Origin: Cricetomys ansorgei
Taxonomy: Eukaryota; Chordata; Mammalia; Rodentia; Nesomyidae
NCBI GenBank assembly: GCA_026225945.1
Contig: JAMJFZ010001133.1
Coordinates: 18,417,001-18,481,000, forward strand
Reading direction: 5' to 3'
DNA length: 64,000 bases
Shown here: in pieces, positions 54,575 through 64,000 of the stretch
Layout: each line of letters starts with the position of its first letter
How positions within the stretch are numbered: the first letter of the stretch is position 1
Translations under genes and position numbers: made by a program
Notes under the pieces: model-generated
What the model was told of the DNA's origin: nothing
The model's database searches: none
The model's input: the letters and a program-made list of their open reading frames with translations, nothing else

Positions 54575-57500
54575 CAGACTTTAGGGCATTTTTTCTCTCT
54601 CTCTTCTCCATGGGTTCCAGATCAAACCCAGGTTGTAAGACTTAGAGCAAGTGAGTCTACCCAGGGAATTAGGGGTTATTCTCCAAATTCAGGTTTCTTA
54701 TTCTTTAAGCACACAGCATTTTCATGGTGGCAACCAGAGTTTGAATGCTGTTTTGTTGTTTGAAGAATTTCTGTTCCTCAGGATGAACTTACATACCTAA
54801 TGCACACACAGCAGTGTGCCCACATAGAAGTCAGAGCTCTGAGTTTAGCTATCTGAGGCTTGTCTGGCGTTTGTCTTTTTGCCCCACCCCTGGGCTAGTT
54901 CCAGAACATTTTATTTGTCCATTGTTAATAAAAAGAACTGACGCATCTCTAAATCCAGAGACATTTCCCAGAACACGCTCTTAGGCACCAGGGAGGTGTC
55001 TTTTGGTGCCAGTATTCCTGATTTGTTAACCAAATAAGATTCAGAGAGAACTGGAATGCCTTGAAATGCATACGCTGTCATGGACCCAGCCCCTCTCACA
55101 CCAGCCCTTTATTCCCAGTGACTCTTTCCACAGCCTGGTGGTACTTTGAACAGCCTTTTGCACTCTTTTTTTCCCCCTTCTGTATATCCTGCTTTTGAAT
55201 AGAGAGTGTCTTCTTAAATAAAGCCTTTGTCCTTGCTGGGTCATGAGATCCCTGGTGTAGCACAGGCGTTGTTCTGTCACACCAGTTCAGTGTACACAGG
55301 CAAGGGACCTCTTAACGCTGCCCACAGACACAGCATCTGTAACAGACCTCTTATGTATCAAAGGGGCCCTGTGTTTCCTGAGCCTCCCTGAACATCCTGT
55401 GGCAATGGCCGGTGCTTACTGATACCTGGAGGGAAAGGAGCACTCCTCTCTGAGCAGAGCACAACCGGGCCTTCACGTCGGATGCAGTCATTGCCACAGG
55501 TACGGAAATATGGAGTCAACTGAGGAAAGAAAGAGGTCCAAAAGTTCTGGCATGCCTCTGGAAACACTCTGCAGTGTCCCCACTCCCCACACAGCCTTTT
55601 CCCTAGTTTCTGCTCTCAGCCCTTAGCATGGTCATCAACAGTTTTGCCCTGTGTCACTCTTGTAGCCCACAAACCCAATCTGTTGACCTGAGGCCAGATA
55701 CCTGCAATGCCTCTGAACTTCGCGTGAGTTACTGACGTGGTATTTTTCTTATCTAAAGGGTGGCTGCATCCTAATGAGCATACAAATCTTTGCCCCGAAC
55801 AACAGTAGGTGAGTCCTTGGCAGTAGGAAAGTCCATGACCTCCTGAAAGGTGCAGTTGTAGTGGTGCCAGGGCCTGCTTGCCTGGCCACTGAGCACTTCG
55901 TGTTCTAGGGAATGGAGAGTTACTTTTGGGTGTGGTTGTGTTGCACTGTGACACTCTATGCACCCATGTTGTAAACTACAGGGACCCGAGAGCACCTACT
56001 GCCCCAACTTCCTCTTCCCACCTGGGCCACCCGAAGCTTCCAGAAAGGAGATGGAGAATTGCTCTCCTAAGTTCAGACATTGGCCTAGACTCTAGCCTTC
56101 CAGCTTCAAACCTTTGCAGCTTCACTTTTTGATTAAACCTGAGGCTCTGGGGAAATAAAATGGCTGTCCCACCTCAGAATTACTCTTAAGGATCCATGAT
56201 AGAAAACAGAAATGAAAGCACTTTGGTCCAAGCAAAAGACACCACAGCTGTAGAGTCAGCCTTCTGATCTCAGCACTGTAAGGACTGGCAGAGTCCCTGG
56301 TGACACTACTTGATTGGGACTGTCGGGAAGAAACCATCCTTACAAAGATGCATCCAGAGGGCTGGGATTTCTCTCAGTTGTTGAACACTTACCTACAATT
56401 CAGGAAGCCCTAGATTCAGTCCCTAGCATCCTGCACATAGATGCTCATATAAAGTCTCCATGGTGGATCAACCCATCCTCTAGTGTCCCTCCCTCCCCGG
56501 GCCACTATTTAACTCACCTGAACCACAGCACCTTCACTCTCCTCAGTCACCGGAACGGCTACAGATGTCCGTGTCACTATATCCTGGTGCAGGTAAGTGA
56601 AACAATCAAGAGCTTTAAGTCATAAGACTGTCAGTGATGAAGCCACTCTTCCTGACTGACTTCACATCCGACTATGTGAATAGGGACTCACTTTAGAGCC
56701 CAGAGCTTCTGCCTCTAGTTGATTTTGGACTCTTCTTCCCAGGGATGCCTAGAGAGGCTTGTTTTTGCTACATTGGTGAAAGTCACCTAGCATTCTTGGA
56801 CAGTGGACAGCTTTGGGCTGTCTTGAAAGAAAACCTATTCAAAGGACCCTAAAGCATCTGCGCTTCCCTTCAGGATCATCCTGACACTACAGTTTGGGAA
56901 TGCTGTAGTGACAGAGGGGTGATGAGAAAAAGTACCTCCAGCACTTTAGAATGCCCCAACACCACGCTACGAAGAATGAGCACCATGTATTTATTTCCAA
57001 GGGGATTGGTTGTAAAATTCACTTCAACTGTACTCTCGTTCTTCTTACAAGCGGTGATGTTTGGGTCCCACAGGCTCCCTACAAGTTGAGAGAGAGCCAC
57101 ATTGGTGATCTGATAACTTCTCCCTTACCTGAGTCCCCAAAAGGGCGCTAGAGAGACAAGTCTAAACCCTTAGACACACACCCAAAAGACAGGGACTCAA
57201 CTATAGTACATCTGGAGATACATATCAACTACAGCATATCTTCCAACACTGTTCCTAGAATCGCAGAGTCCGATGCCCAAGAAAGTTTAGGGACACCCTC
57301 CCCCATGCCACTACTTTGCTAAAATTAGCTTCCTCGAGCTGAGAGTGATAGGTGGTATGGATCGAAGTCTACAACTCAGTTCAATGCTCACCCTACCTTT
57401 TGAGGTAAGAGCTAGGACTGCTGCTTTCTCCTCTGTAGGGTGGGAGGAGGCGGCTCAGTCGAGGAGGTATGCCTTAAAACGGAGTAAGTGAACTGAGGCT

Positions 57501-58451
57501 CAGAACTTACAAGCACAAAGACATGCTGCCAGATTTACCGGATACAAAGAGCTACAGGAATCCCTGGCAAATCAACTATCAGAAGGTCAGCTGTCGTGCG
57601 ACCTGCAGATACAACTGGGCTAATGTCCAGGAACACGTATATGTAATAGCACAGATTACATTCCCTGCCGAAGGGACCATTTCAGGCCCTGGCTGGGAAC
57701 GGGTCCTCAGAGTGAAACAGAGGGCTGGTTCCACGCCCTGGACTTCACTCCTAGCACCTCCATTCTTTTATGGTGCTCTCTTGGTGGGTAGACAGATCTC
57801 CCCCAACATCACTAACCTTATCAGGAGACTATACTGCCCTAAAATTGTATTTACCCTTGGAAGTTGGCATGAGGGGCTGATTATCCAAAAGCAGCTCCTT
57901 CACAATTCAAAAGGATGCTCAAAGAGTCTACCATAGGAAAATTCTTCTGAGAAGGCTGTTTGCTAATCCAAGCCAAAGGTACTCGGAGCCTCCACTGACC
58001 ACAGAGCCGTTGTAATAAGCAGGTATAAAGGCTGGCGGGATTCTCCAGTCACAAAACAACTTTACATTGGCACCGCTATTAATGGGTTTTGTGATAAAGC
58101 GTTAGTCTAGCCAAAGGGCAGGGGTGGTTTCCTGTAGATGTTGTACAATGTACAATAAACCTACGAGTCAGTCCCAGTCTGGATAGCTGCTTAGCCCAAA
58201 GCCTCTCCTTCACTGAATAGCTTGGACAGAGAACTTCCATCTTTACGTCTCAGGTCTTTGTCTGAGGACGGATCAAGCTTCATGGGTCTCAGGAGCATCT
58301 CCAAATGACAAAACCAAAATGCTACCTCTACTTACCTGCCTCAATGCACTGCTTTTTGTATTTCATTACATGGTTTAGGCAGCCTGAGAATTTGAATGAA
58401 AGTCGTTACACTTGAGTAAAAGGAATCTATATTAAAACCCCTTATCTAGTA

Positions 58452-58495
<44 letters not shown>

Positions 58496-61400
58496 TCATA
58501 TATGAGAGCAGATCTAAACAAGACACTAACATTTTGCTGTTAAATTGAAAATTATTAACCCATGGAAGCTGTAAAGAACAACCCTTATCAAAACAGTCTC
58601 CAAGAGGTGACTTGGAATCCAAAAGTGAGAGCTGATAAGTGTAGATTTTGCCTCTTGCAAACATGAATCCCTAGGTGGTGGGTACCCAGATTTCTAGTGG
58701 GATTGACCCTTACCAAAAATGCCGTACACCCCAGATATGACATAATGAGAAGGGTTCAGTACCTTCTGTGGGATTCGTAACAAAACCTCATATTCCTGGC
58801 CTGCATATGAAACGAACACCAGATAAACTCAAATTGAAGATAATCTATGTGATGTTTGACAAGGTCATGAAAAACAATGGCCAGAGGAGGCTGAGGTGGC
58901 TTCAGGGACTAAGCGCCTCCAGAACAGGAAGAATATGCTACAGAAAAGCAGTTCAAGTCTGAAGAGCCTGGCATTTAGTTGATATGCCAATGACGTCTTC
59001 CTAGGTCCACAGGTGTGCCCTGAAGACAAGATGCTGATGATTGGAGGAATGGGGAGCTACGTGGAAACTCTGTGCCACTTTTGCAGCTTTTCTAAAACGG
59101 TCCCCAAATAAAACTTAACTAAAAAAGAAAGAAAAAGGAAAAAACAGTGAGCTTTGGTGTCCTCTGGAAAGCCCTGTGTGGTCAATGGTGTGCTACCAAA
59201 GCCATCCTGGACAGCTGGAGGCACCAGCCACAGAGATGTGTGCAGAGCGAGAAGTCAGCTTCACCACTGCTGTGTGTACCGCCCAGGGCAAGTGCTCGGA
59301 GACGATGCAGTCTGCATCCTGCCAGACACCCAGGAGCATGCTTTCCCTGCATTTTACCTAACTTAATCCTCTCCACCCTGAATGAGGACTGGTTTGTACC
59401 GTGTCTATAAACGAGGCAACTGAGAGCTTAATAAAACCTCATCCAAGGCTCTTTGCACCAAACCACATGCCCACAGCACAGGTAGACAGTAAGACAGAAT
59501 AACCAAAGAGGTGAGGAAGTTTACCTGGGGAGGTGAAGTTCACAGACAAAGAAGGGCTGTCCTCATTCATATTAGCATTGGGGATATTATGGGCCCCAAT
59601 GAGATAGTGCGTATTCAGCTCCACAGGAAAGCCTACATAGGAGAATGTCCACTGCAAAGCAAAGCAAGCATCTGACTCTGTGTGGGCCATTTTCATTTGT
59701 AAGTTTTTTCACATCTCTTTGTGTATGAGTGTGCGTGTGTGTGTGTGCACGCACGTGCATGCGTGTGCTAGTTGGGGAGCATGCCACCGTGCACGTGTGA
59801 AGGTCAGAGCAACGTGGAGGAATTGCTATCTTTACCGTGTAGTCCTATGGACTGACTCAGGTTGTTGGGTCCGACAGGCCTACTTCTCATTTGTCATTTA
59901 ATCTCTACGCTCCATCTGAAATGGGTCTCTGGTCAATGTTTATATAGAGAATGCGCCCAGCCCAATTTGCTGATATAACTCAGCATCAGAGGTGTGGCAT
60001 TTTAGAGCCAGTATATAATTTAAGTCTAGCTCCCCTCACTTGGTTGGGCATTGAGTCTCAAAGATGCTGACTTTCCCAGGCACTAAGCAGATAAGTGGAG
60101 TTTGAACCCAAGCTGCTTGCTCTGCGTCACAGGTTTTCTTGCTCTGGATCATCAGGCTTTCCTGAGGCACGTTCTTCATATTCTCCAAGCAAAGGACCCA
60201 TCAATCAATAACAGCAACGTGCCTAAAAGTGCTTACTTTGCCGCCAGAAGGTCTGGTCTGACTTTGGAAGGCCTCTGTGTAGTTGCACCTCACACAGCTG
60301 TAGGACTGTATGTTGCTTTTGCCCGTCACACAGATCTTGGTGGCCTTCAACAAGCGGATGCTGGCTGCAGAGACAGTTTAAGTGGGAAATTGTTTCATTA
60401 GCACTTACATGGCTCACATGGTACTCGATAATTGAAATGCTTCATCTCAGTTGGTGTGCACCCCAGTGTCCAATGTGCCCATGGGGCGAATGAGGCTTTG
60501 AGGTACTCTGCCTGAGCTTCCAAAGTTCACTGACAGAACTTGCAAACTCAAATTCCAAAATCCAAGATCCCTCCCCTTCAAGGTCGGCCTGAGTTGTACA
60601 AAATACCTATGGTTAGTGACATATCTACCCCATTTTAGGTCCCTTGAACAAGATAGACTTCTTGGGTCCCATACATATCCTAGGAGGTGTCTTTCAGTGC
60701 GTGCATATGGGTACTTCTATTAGGTGAACCTAGGAATGGAATTAATGGGGCCTATTCACTGCATGTTTCTGGTTTAGTAGCTTTTGCAGGCTTTGACTTT
60801 GACTGCTTTTCTCTACAAAGACCCTCCGTGTGTCAGCGTCAGACCATGCCTGTTTTGACTGCCCGATGTCCATACAGGTCACTGTTTCTCATGTGTCTGT
60901 TCCTCCATCCCTACCTTTCCAAGTTCCCCTTAAAGTCCATAACAGTATTGACAAAAGACCTCACCCTGCTTGGTGTGCGGCCTATAGTACCGGCGCACTA
61001 CTGAGAGTAGTGGGGCCCCTACTCTGGTCCTTCTTGCCCCAGTCCACTCCTATAGAGCACAGCTCCCTTTGAGGCGTCCCTTGACATTCCTTGTGGCTGC
61101 CTCTCCTACTACTCTGAAAGATGTACTGATGAAGCCTGTCATTGACTCATTTTCCCAGATCAAATGGATCCTTCTCCTGGCTCTTCTCACCACCACCTTG
61201 AGTCTTTTGAGACAAGGCTTCATCCTGTAGCCCAGGCTGTCCTGGAACTCAGTATGTAGCTCAGGCTGGCCTCAAATTTGCAACAACCTCCTGGTTTCAG
61301 GCTCCCAAGTACTGGGCAAATGGACTCCTGACTAAACCAAGTTTAACTCTGGCACATGGGAACCACAAGCATAGGCATTAGGTTCCCAGGATTGGCTTGT

Positions 61401-62857
61401 CTAAGGAACTTATATGTTGCCTTCAGCATGCTCTGAAGGAAATGCCAGGACTTTCATGAGAATTCCTGGGGGAATTATCTTTTTCATTTCGGTATGACTG
61501 CAGAATTACACTGCCCATCAGTGGCTTGGTACACTTACAGCAGAGGCCAAGAAATGTCTCCCAGTTGCTGCCCGTGCTCCTTTTCAATCACTTCCAAGCC
61601 AGAGTAGTCCCCAAGTCCCCATCCTGACTTCGAACCTCTATAGCTTAGTTTTGTTCTTTCGTGTGCTACTGTAGGCATGATTACAGGCACAACTGTATAG
61701 CTCTCTGGCCTCTGACATGCTTGTGCATGCGACATCTACATTATTACATGCACAGAGAGAATTCTCGTTGTGTTGAGTTCCAAAGTTTCCACTTTGTGAC
61801 TCTTTTCTGTTTTAGGTCATCTGGATGCTGTTATAAACAGCCTTTTGGTGTATGCCTATGTACTTCTGTGACATGTGCCTATAAGTGGAACTAATGGGTC
61901 CTATATCCCTCACGTTTCTGGTTTAGTAGAAACTTTGACAGATGCAAACTTACCATCTGCCCGGAGTATCCAGCTTATGTTCATCAAAATTGAAAAGTCG
62001 TCTGCTGCAACACTCATTTTAACAAGTTTCACTCGGAGGAACCTCAAGTCTCCTGGGGTCAGAGTGTGTTGGACCATCCATTCTGGAGATGGCCCTGGGA
62101 ATGCGCAAGAAGATTACCTATGACACTCCTGTTTCAGACCCAGTCGGAAACTGTTTCCTCCAAGTGATCTGTCCTGTTTCATCTCCCATTTTCAGCTCAC
62201 TTCCCCTAAGAAGAGCCAAACTTGTCTGAAGGCTGGCTGATTTATACACCTGCATAAATTCTTTCAGCCTTGTGGTCTCAAAATGAACAGCACTTGGGGT
62301 GTTCCTGTTGTGTGTGTGTGTTTAGTGTATCTGATGTGTTTACTGATGTCAGTCCTGCTTTCCCCATGCCTCAGCCCTGGACTCCAGCCAGCTAGCTCAC
62401 ACCACCACTGTCTCAACTGCTCACCTTTGCTGCCACCCTTCCTCCCCTGCTCACTCTCCCTATTCACATTTCTTGAACAAAACCCACTCATTCTTCAAAA
62501 GTTACCATGTCGGGTGCAAAATATCTGCTTCCTTGACTGAAAAATAGATGGTGTTGCCTCTCCCACCACAATCCCTGTCCCTCTGCAGAGTGGGAGGTAC
62601 TGCTTCCCACTTAGTGTGGTGAGTCCCACGATGCCTGTGTGCTAATTCACTGGGAGGCCAGCCCATCTCCAACACAGCCTTACTCCCCAAATTCTGCCTT
62701 GAAAAACCTGACTCCCATTAGCTAACCGAGCAATGCATCACCCTGTGCCTGGTCTCCCACGACCAGCTGCCTGATTCAGACCTTCTTAATGTCTAACCGT
62801 GCTTCCAAATACCCATTCTCTAATGCATTTACCTGTCTCAGAGCCACACCGAATAGT
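52767..62857 (-). CDS. IL17RB: Interleukin-17 receptor B, 3' ten coding exons (exon 1 outside window)
   Basis: In transcript order, all - strand: 62857-62833, 62094-61954, 60364-60237, 59651-59525, 58383-58336, 57078-56936, 56583-56518, 55519-55426, 54217-54122, 53329-52767. They total 1431 nt (476 codons plus stop) in one continuous frame. The signal-peptide exon must lie past 64000. The ectodomain has conserved cysteines (RCGSETG, SCVRCNYTEAF, CGNDCIRREG) and sequons such as NIT and NFT. The transmembrane segment WLPLLLVLLVATWVLAVGIY is in the penultimate exon, and the last exon encodes the cytosolic SEFIR domain (KVLVVYPPEICFHHTVCRFT onward). Known role: receptor for IL-17B and, with IL17RA, IL-25; its SEFIR recruits Act1 to activate NF-kB in type 2 immunity. 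Match to mouse is strong throughout. It is convergent with ACTR8. Confidence 0.96.
53930..54060 (-). mobile_element. B1 SINE, truncated, IL17RB last intron
   Basis: TCTGAGACAGGTCCTCGTG, GCTCAGGCTAGCCTTGAAC and CTGAAAGTGCAGG. Confidence 0.6.
54122..54217 (-). CDS. IL17RB: IL17RB exon: transmembrane segment
   Basis: Exon of 96 nt, phase 1 in and phase 1 out, with acceptor ctgcag and donor AAG|gtaagg. It encodes a short juxtamembrane piece (RSMLGG), a hydrophobic helix of about 21 residues and the basic stop-transfer TWRQ. Confidence 0.93.
54456..54478. repeat. C-run followed by A-run in IL17RB last intron
   Basis: C13-type homopolymer followed by GAAAAAAAA. It truncates a B2 head (GGGCTGGAGAGATGGCTCGG, 54415-54435). 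Confidence 0.9.
54525..54570. repeat. (GT)n microsatellite in IL17RB intron
   Basis: About 23 GT units. Confidence 0.97.
56360..56465 (+). mobile_element. ID-like SINE in IL17RB intron
   Basis: GGGCTGGGATTTCTCTCAG, GAACACTTACCTAC and CTAGATTCAGTCCCTAGC. It lies about 50 bp from the 66-nt exon at 56518-56583. Confidence 0.6.
57080..58335 (-). other. IL17RB intron, mostly unrecognised
   Basis: Includes a 137-codon + strand open frame (57523-57936) with no known motif, and possible old repeat pieces. No exon on the IL17RB strand was found between 57079 and 58335. Confidence 0.4.
58455..58492. repeat. (AC)n microsatellite in IL17RB intron
   Basis: About 19 AC units, roughly 75 bp upstream (in transcript order) of the 48-nt exon at 58336-58383. 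Confidence 0.97.
59290..59440 (+). mobile_element. MIR element in IL17RB intron
   Basis: TTTTACCTAACTTAATCCTC, GTGTCTATAAACGAGGCAACTGAG match forward MIR. Diverged. Confidence 0.5.
59715..59900 (-). mobile_element. B2-related repeat with GT tract in IL17RB intron
   Basis: GTGTGTATGAGTGTGCG, AAGGTCAGAGCAACGTGGAGG and TCAGGTTGTTGGGTCCGAC resemble a degraded rodent repeat. Family uncertain. Confidence 0.35.
60020..60130 (+). mobile_element. MIR fragment in IL17RB intron
   Basis: GGCACTAAGCAGATAAGTGGAGTTTGAACCCAAG resembles the 3' part of MIR. Short and diverged. Confidence 0.4.
60660..60800 (-). mobile_element. L1M-like relic, copy A, in IL17RB intron
   Basis: Contains CCTAGGAATGGAATTAATGGGG and TTTCTGGTTTAGTAG, the reverse-strand signature of old L1 (normally GTGGAATTGCTGGGT then TTTAGTAG). 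A related piece lies at 61790-61945 next to an exon. Confidence 0.45.
61195..61315 (-). mobile_element. B1 SINE in IL17RB intron
   Basis: TTTTGAGACAAGGCTTCATC, TGTCCTGGAACTCAG and AGCTCAGGCTGGCCTCAAATT. Confidence 0.85.
61790..61945 (-). mobile_element. L1M-like relic, copy B, abutting IL17RB exon
   Basis: Contains GGTCATCTGGATGCTGTTATAA, TGGTGTATGCCTATG, TAAGTGGAACTAATGGGTCC and TTTCTGGTTTAGTAG, sharing the last blocks with copy A about 1.1 kb away. It ends within about ten bases of the donor of the IL17RB exon at 61954-62094. Confidence 0.45.
62833..62857 (-). CDS. IL17RB: IL17RB 25-nt micro-exon
   Basis: This very short exon has a good acceptor (ctttcctgcag) and donor (ACAG|gtaaat) and encodes TIRCGSET plus the first base of the next Gly codon. 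Mouse and human mature N-termini read TIQCGSETG and TVQCGSETG, so the match is specific despite the length. The reading frame joins correctly to the next exon. Confidence 0.85.
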
Positions 62858-64000
62858 CTGCAGGAAAGAGAGACACCAAATGTCATGTTGTAGCCAACAA
62901 AGCTGAACATAAAACTAAAAGTCTTTAAAAGAAAATATGAGCTAGTTTGGTTGTATTTCACAACTCGAGGGGAATAAAGCTGCTCCACCATAGGCTGTGA
63001 TAGACCACTGATTGGCCATTGGTATGCCTAATCTCCCGGCAGCTTGAAGACCAGGTGGGCCTCCTGCATGCTATCCTTCATTGCCTCAGATTACTAAGGA
63101 CTGCTGTGAGGCACTTTTACCACCTAACATTTACCTGTTGTTTTTCAGGACAGTGTGATATTTATTGGATGTCTCCAAGCTAAGGGTCAGCTGTGCAAAG
63201 AGGAGAAAAAAGCAGGTAGTGGTGCAGGCAGCTCACAGCACCTTCCCCAGGCTCATACCATACTTCTTTGATCTAGGACTCAGCTGAGCTACTTAGAAAA
63301 CCAGGAGCAACTGTGATTTCATCACTTCTTCCCAAAACAGCTTTCAAAACAAGTAGAAATCAGCATCTAAGAAAGGCCAGTAAGCCCTTTGAAGTTTACA
63401 TAAGAAAAATAACAAATACTATGGTTTTGGGAATAGTATATTGAGCCGAAAGCTTTTATTTCAGTCGTCACCAGTCTTCAGTGGCAAGACACAATGTGAC
63501 AGACCCCCAGGGACTCTAGGGTCCCAATTTCCAAATACATCGCAAAAGCAGAAAGCAAAGGCCTTGATGGGGGCAAAACTTGTTTTGGGTGAAATCCTCC
63601 ATCATCCTTTGCTTTGTGAAGTTCTTTTTTAATGAACCACCCACTGGGAACTGAGCTTGTAGAATGGCAGTGCAGGGAAAAGCCAAGCAACAGCTCTACA
63701 CTTCCCAAAGTCCTTACAGCAGACGGTTTTTCTTTTGCGCAGAGAGGGTAAGGACGGCAGCTGAAGGCTTCAGGACGCCATACACAAAGTTTTGCCTTTC
63801 CACAGTCATCAAGGATGCCTGCACGTGCTGTGTGAACTGGGTCGGGACTGGATCTAAATGCCCCTCTGCCTCTTGAATAACTAGAAAGATTCCTTCATTC
63901 GTGGGGACTGAAGAGGGGAAAGCTGCCTTCAGGAATCAGTATGGTCCAAGACTGGGAGGAAAAGCAAGCAAGCAGACAGGTCCAAGCCGTTCTGGTGACC
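62858..64000 (-). other. IL17RB: IL17RB intron 1 (partial)
   Basis: No signal-peptide-coding exon and no CpG island are visible, so exon 1 and the IL17RB promoter lie right of the window. The block has a few short frames (63-76 codons) without recognisable similarity. Confidence 0.6.

Noticed and set aside
57523..57936. 137-codon + strand frame in an IL17RB intron
   Set aside because: No known motif, no splice or promoter context. Plausible by chance at this length, so not called a gene.
58860..59140. Retrocopy-like end with AATAAAACTTAACT and an A-rich tail in an IL17RB intron
   Set aside because: Looks like the 3' end of an inserted transcript or old repeat, but I could not match any parent gene, so I did not call a pseudogene.
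63149..63215. Exon-like segment on the + strand (good acceptor, open frame, GT after)
   Set aside because: The encoded peptide is not recognised, the donor is poor (GCAG|gtagtg) and no partner exon is visible. CHDH, the expected + strand neighbour, should begin further right.
1..64000. CRISPR array, rRNA, tRNA gene, bacterial operon or phage
   Set aside because: No spaced identical repeats, no structural RNA signatures beyond tRNA-derived SINE heads, and spliced genes with SINEs show the DNA is mammalian.
62858..64000. IL17RB signal-peptide exon inside the window
   Set aside because: Searched the - strand for a leucine-rich leader ending before a donor in the right phase and found none. No CpG island is present.

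Overview
The window is nuclear genomic DNA from a muroid rodent. This rests on dense B1, B2, ID and B4-type SINEs, rodent-type L1 remains, a degraded betaretrovirus-like provirus, long CA/GT microsatellites, and three spliced genes whose proteins closely match mouse and human. Amino-acid differences from mouse, most visible in IL17RB, suggest a relative of mouse such as a hamster, vole or deer mouse rather than Mus. I cannot fix the species from sequence alone.

Layout: (1) 1-20,450 is intergenic. I found no convincing coding exon there, only SINEs, MIR and L1 relics, microsatellites, two recurrent rodent repeat families and one unexplained CpG-enriched block at about 7.16-7.75 kb. (2) 20,460-28,450 holds the complete selenoprotein K gene SELENOK (+ strand, 5 coding exons, 94 aa) with a CpG-island promoter, an ERSE-like element, an in-frame UGA for selenocysteine and a candidate SECIS hairpin in the 3' UTR. 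(3) 28,450-32,600 is SINE-rich spacer with a hAT-type element and a possible LTR fragment. (4) 32,600-48,550 holds the complete actin-related protein 8 gene ACTR8 (+ strand, 13 coding exons, 624 aa). Its promoter has YY1- and NRF1-like motifs and an upstream mini-ORF, and intron 1 contains the dead provirus. (5) 48,550-52,760 is spacer with two related LTR-like sequences. (6) 52,767-62,857 is IL17RB on the - strand. Ten of the expected eleven coding exons are present; the signal-peptide exon lies beyond the right edge.

The order SELENOK-ACTR8-IL17RB, with IL17RB convergent on ACTR8, is the known mammalian arrangement of human 3p21.1. CHDH is expected just past the right edge. The three genes are neighbours, not a pathway: SELENOK is an ER membrane protein for protein quality control and acyl transfer, ACTR8 is a nuclear INO80 chromatin-remodelling subunit, and IL17RB is the surface receptor for IL-17B and IL-25.

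Exon boundaries were assigned by hand from GT/AG splice signals and conserved reading frame. Both complete genes sum exactly to the known protein length (94 and 624 aa), which is strong internal support. I found no evidence of an undescribed biological system. The best leads are the SELENOK recoding and regulatory elements, a 285-codon open frame antisense to the ACTR8 3' end, the LTR-like pair near 50-51.5 kb, and the CpG-rich block at 7.2-7.7 kb.
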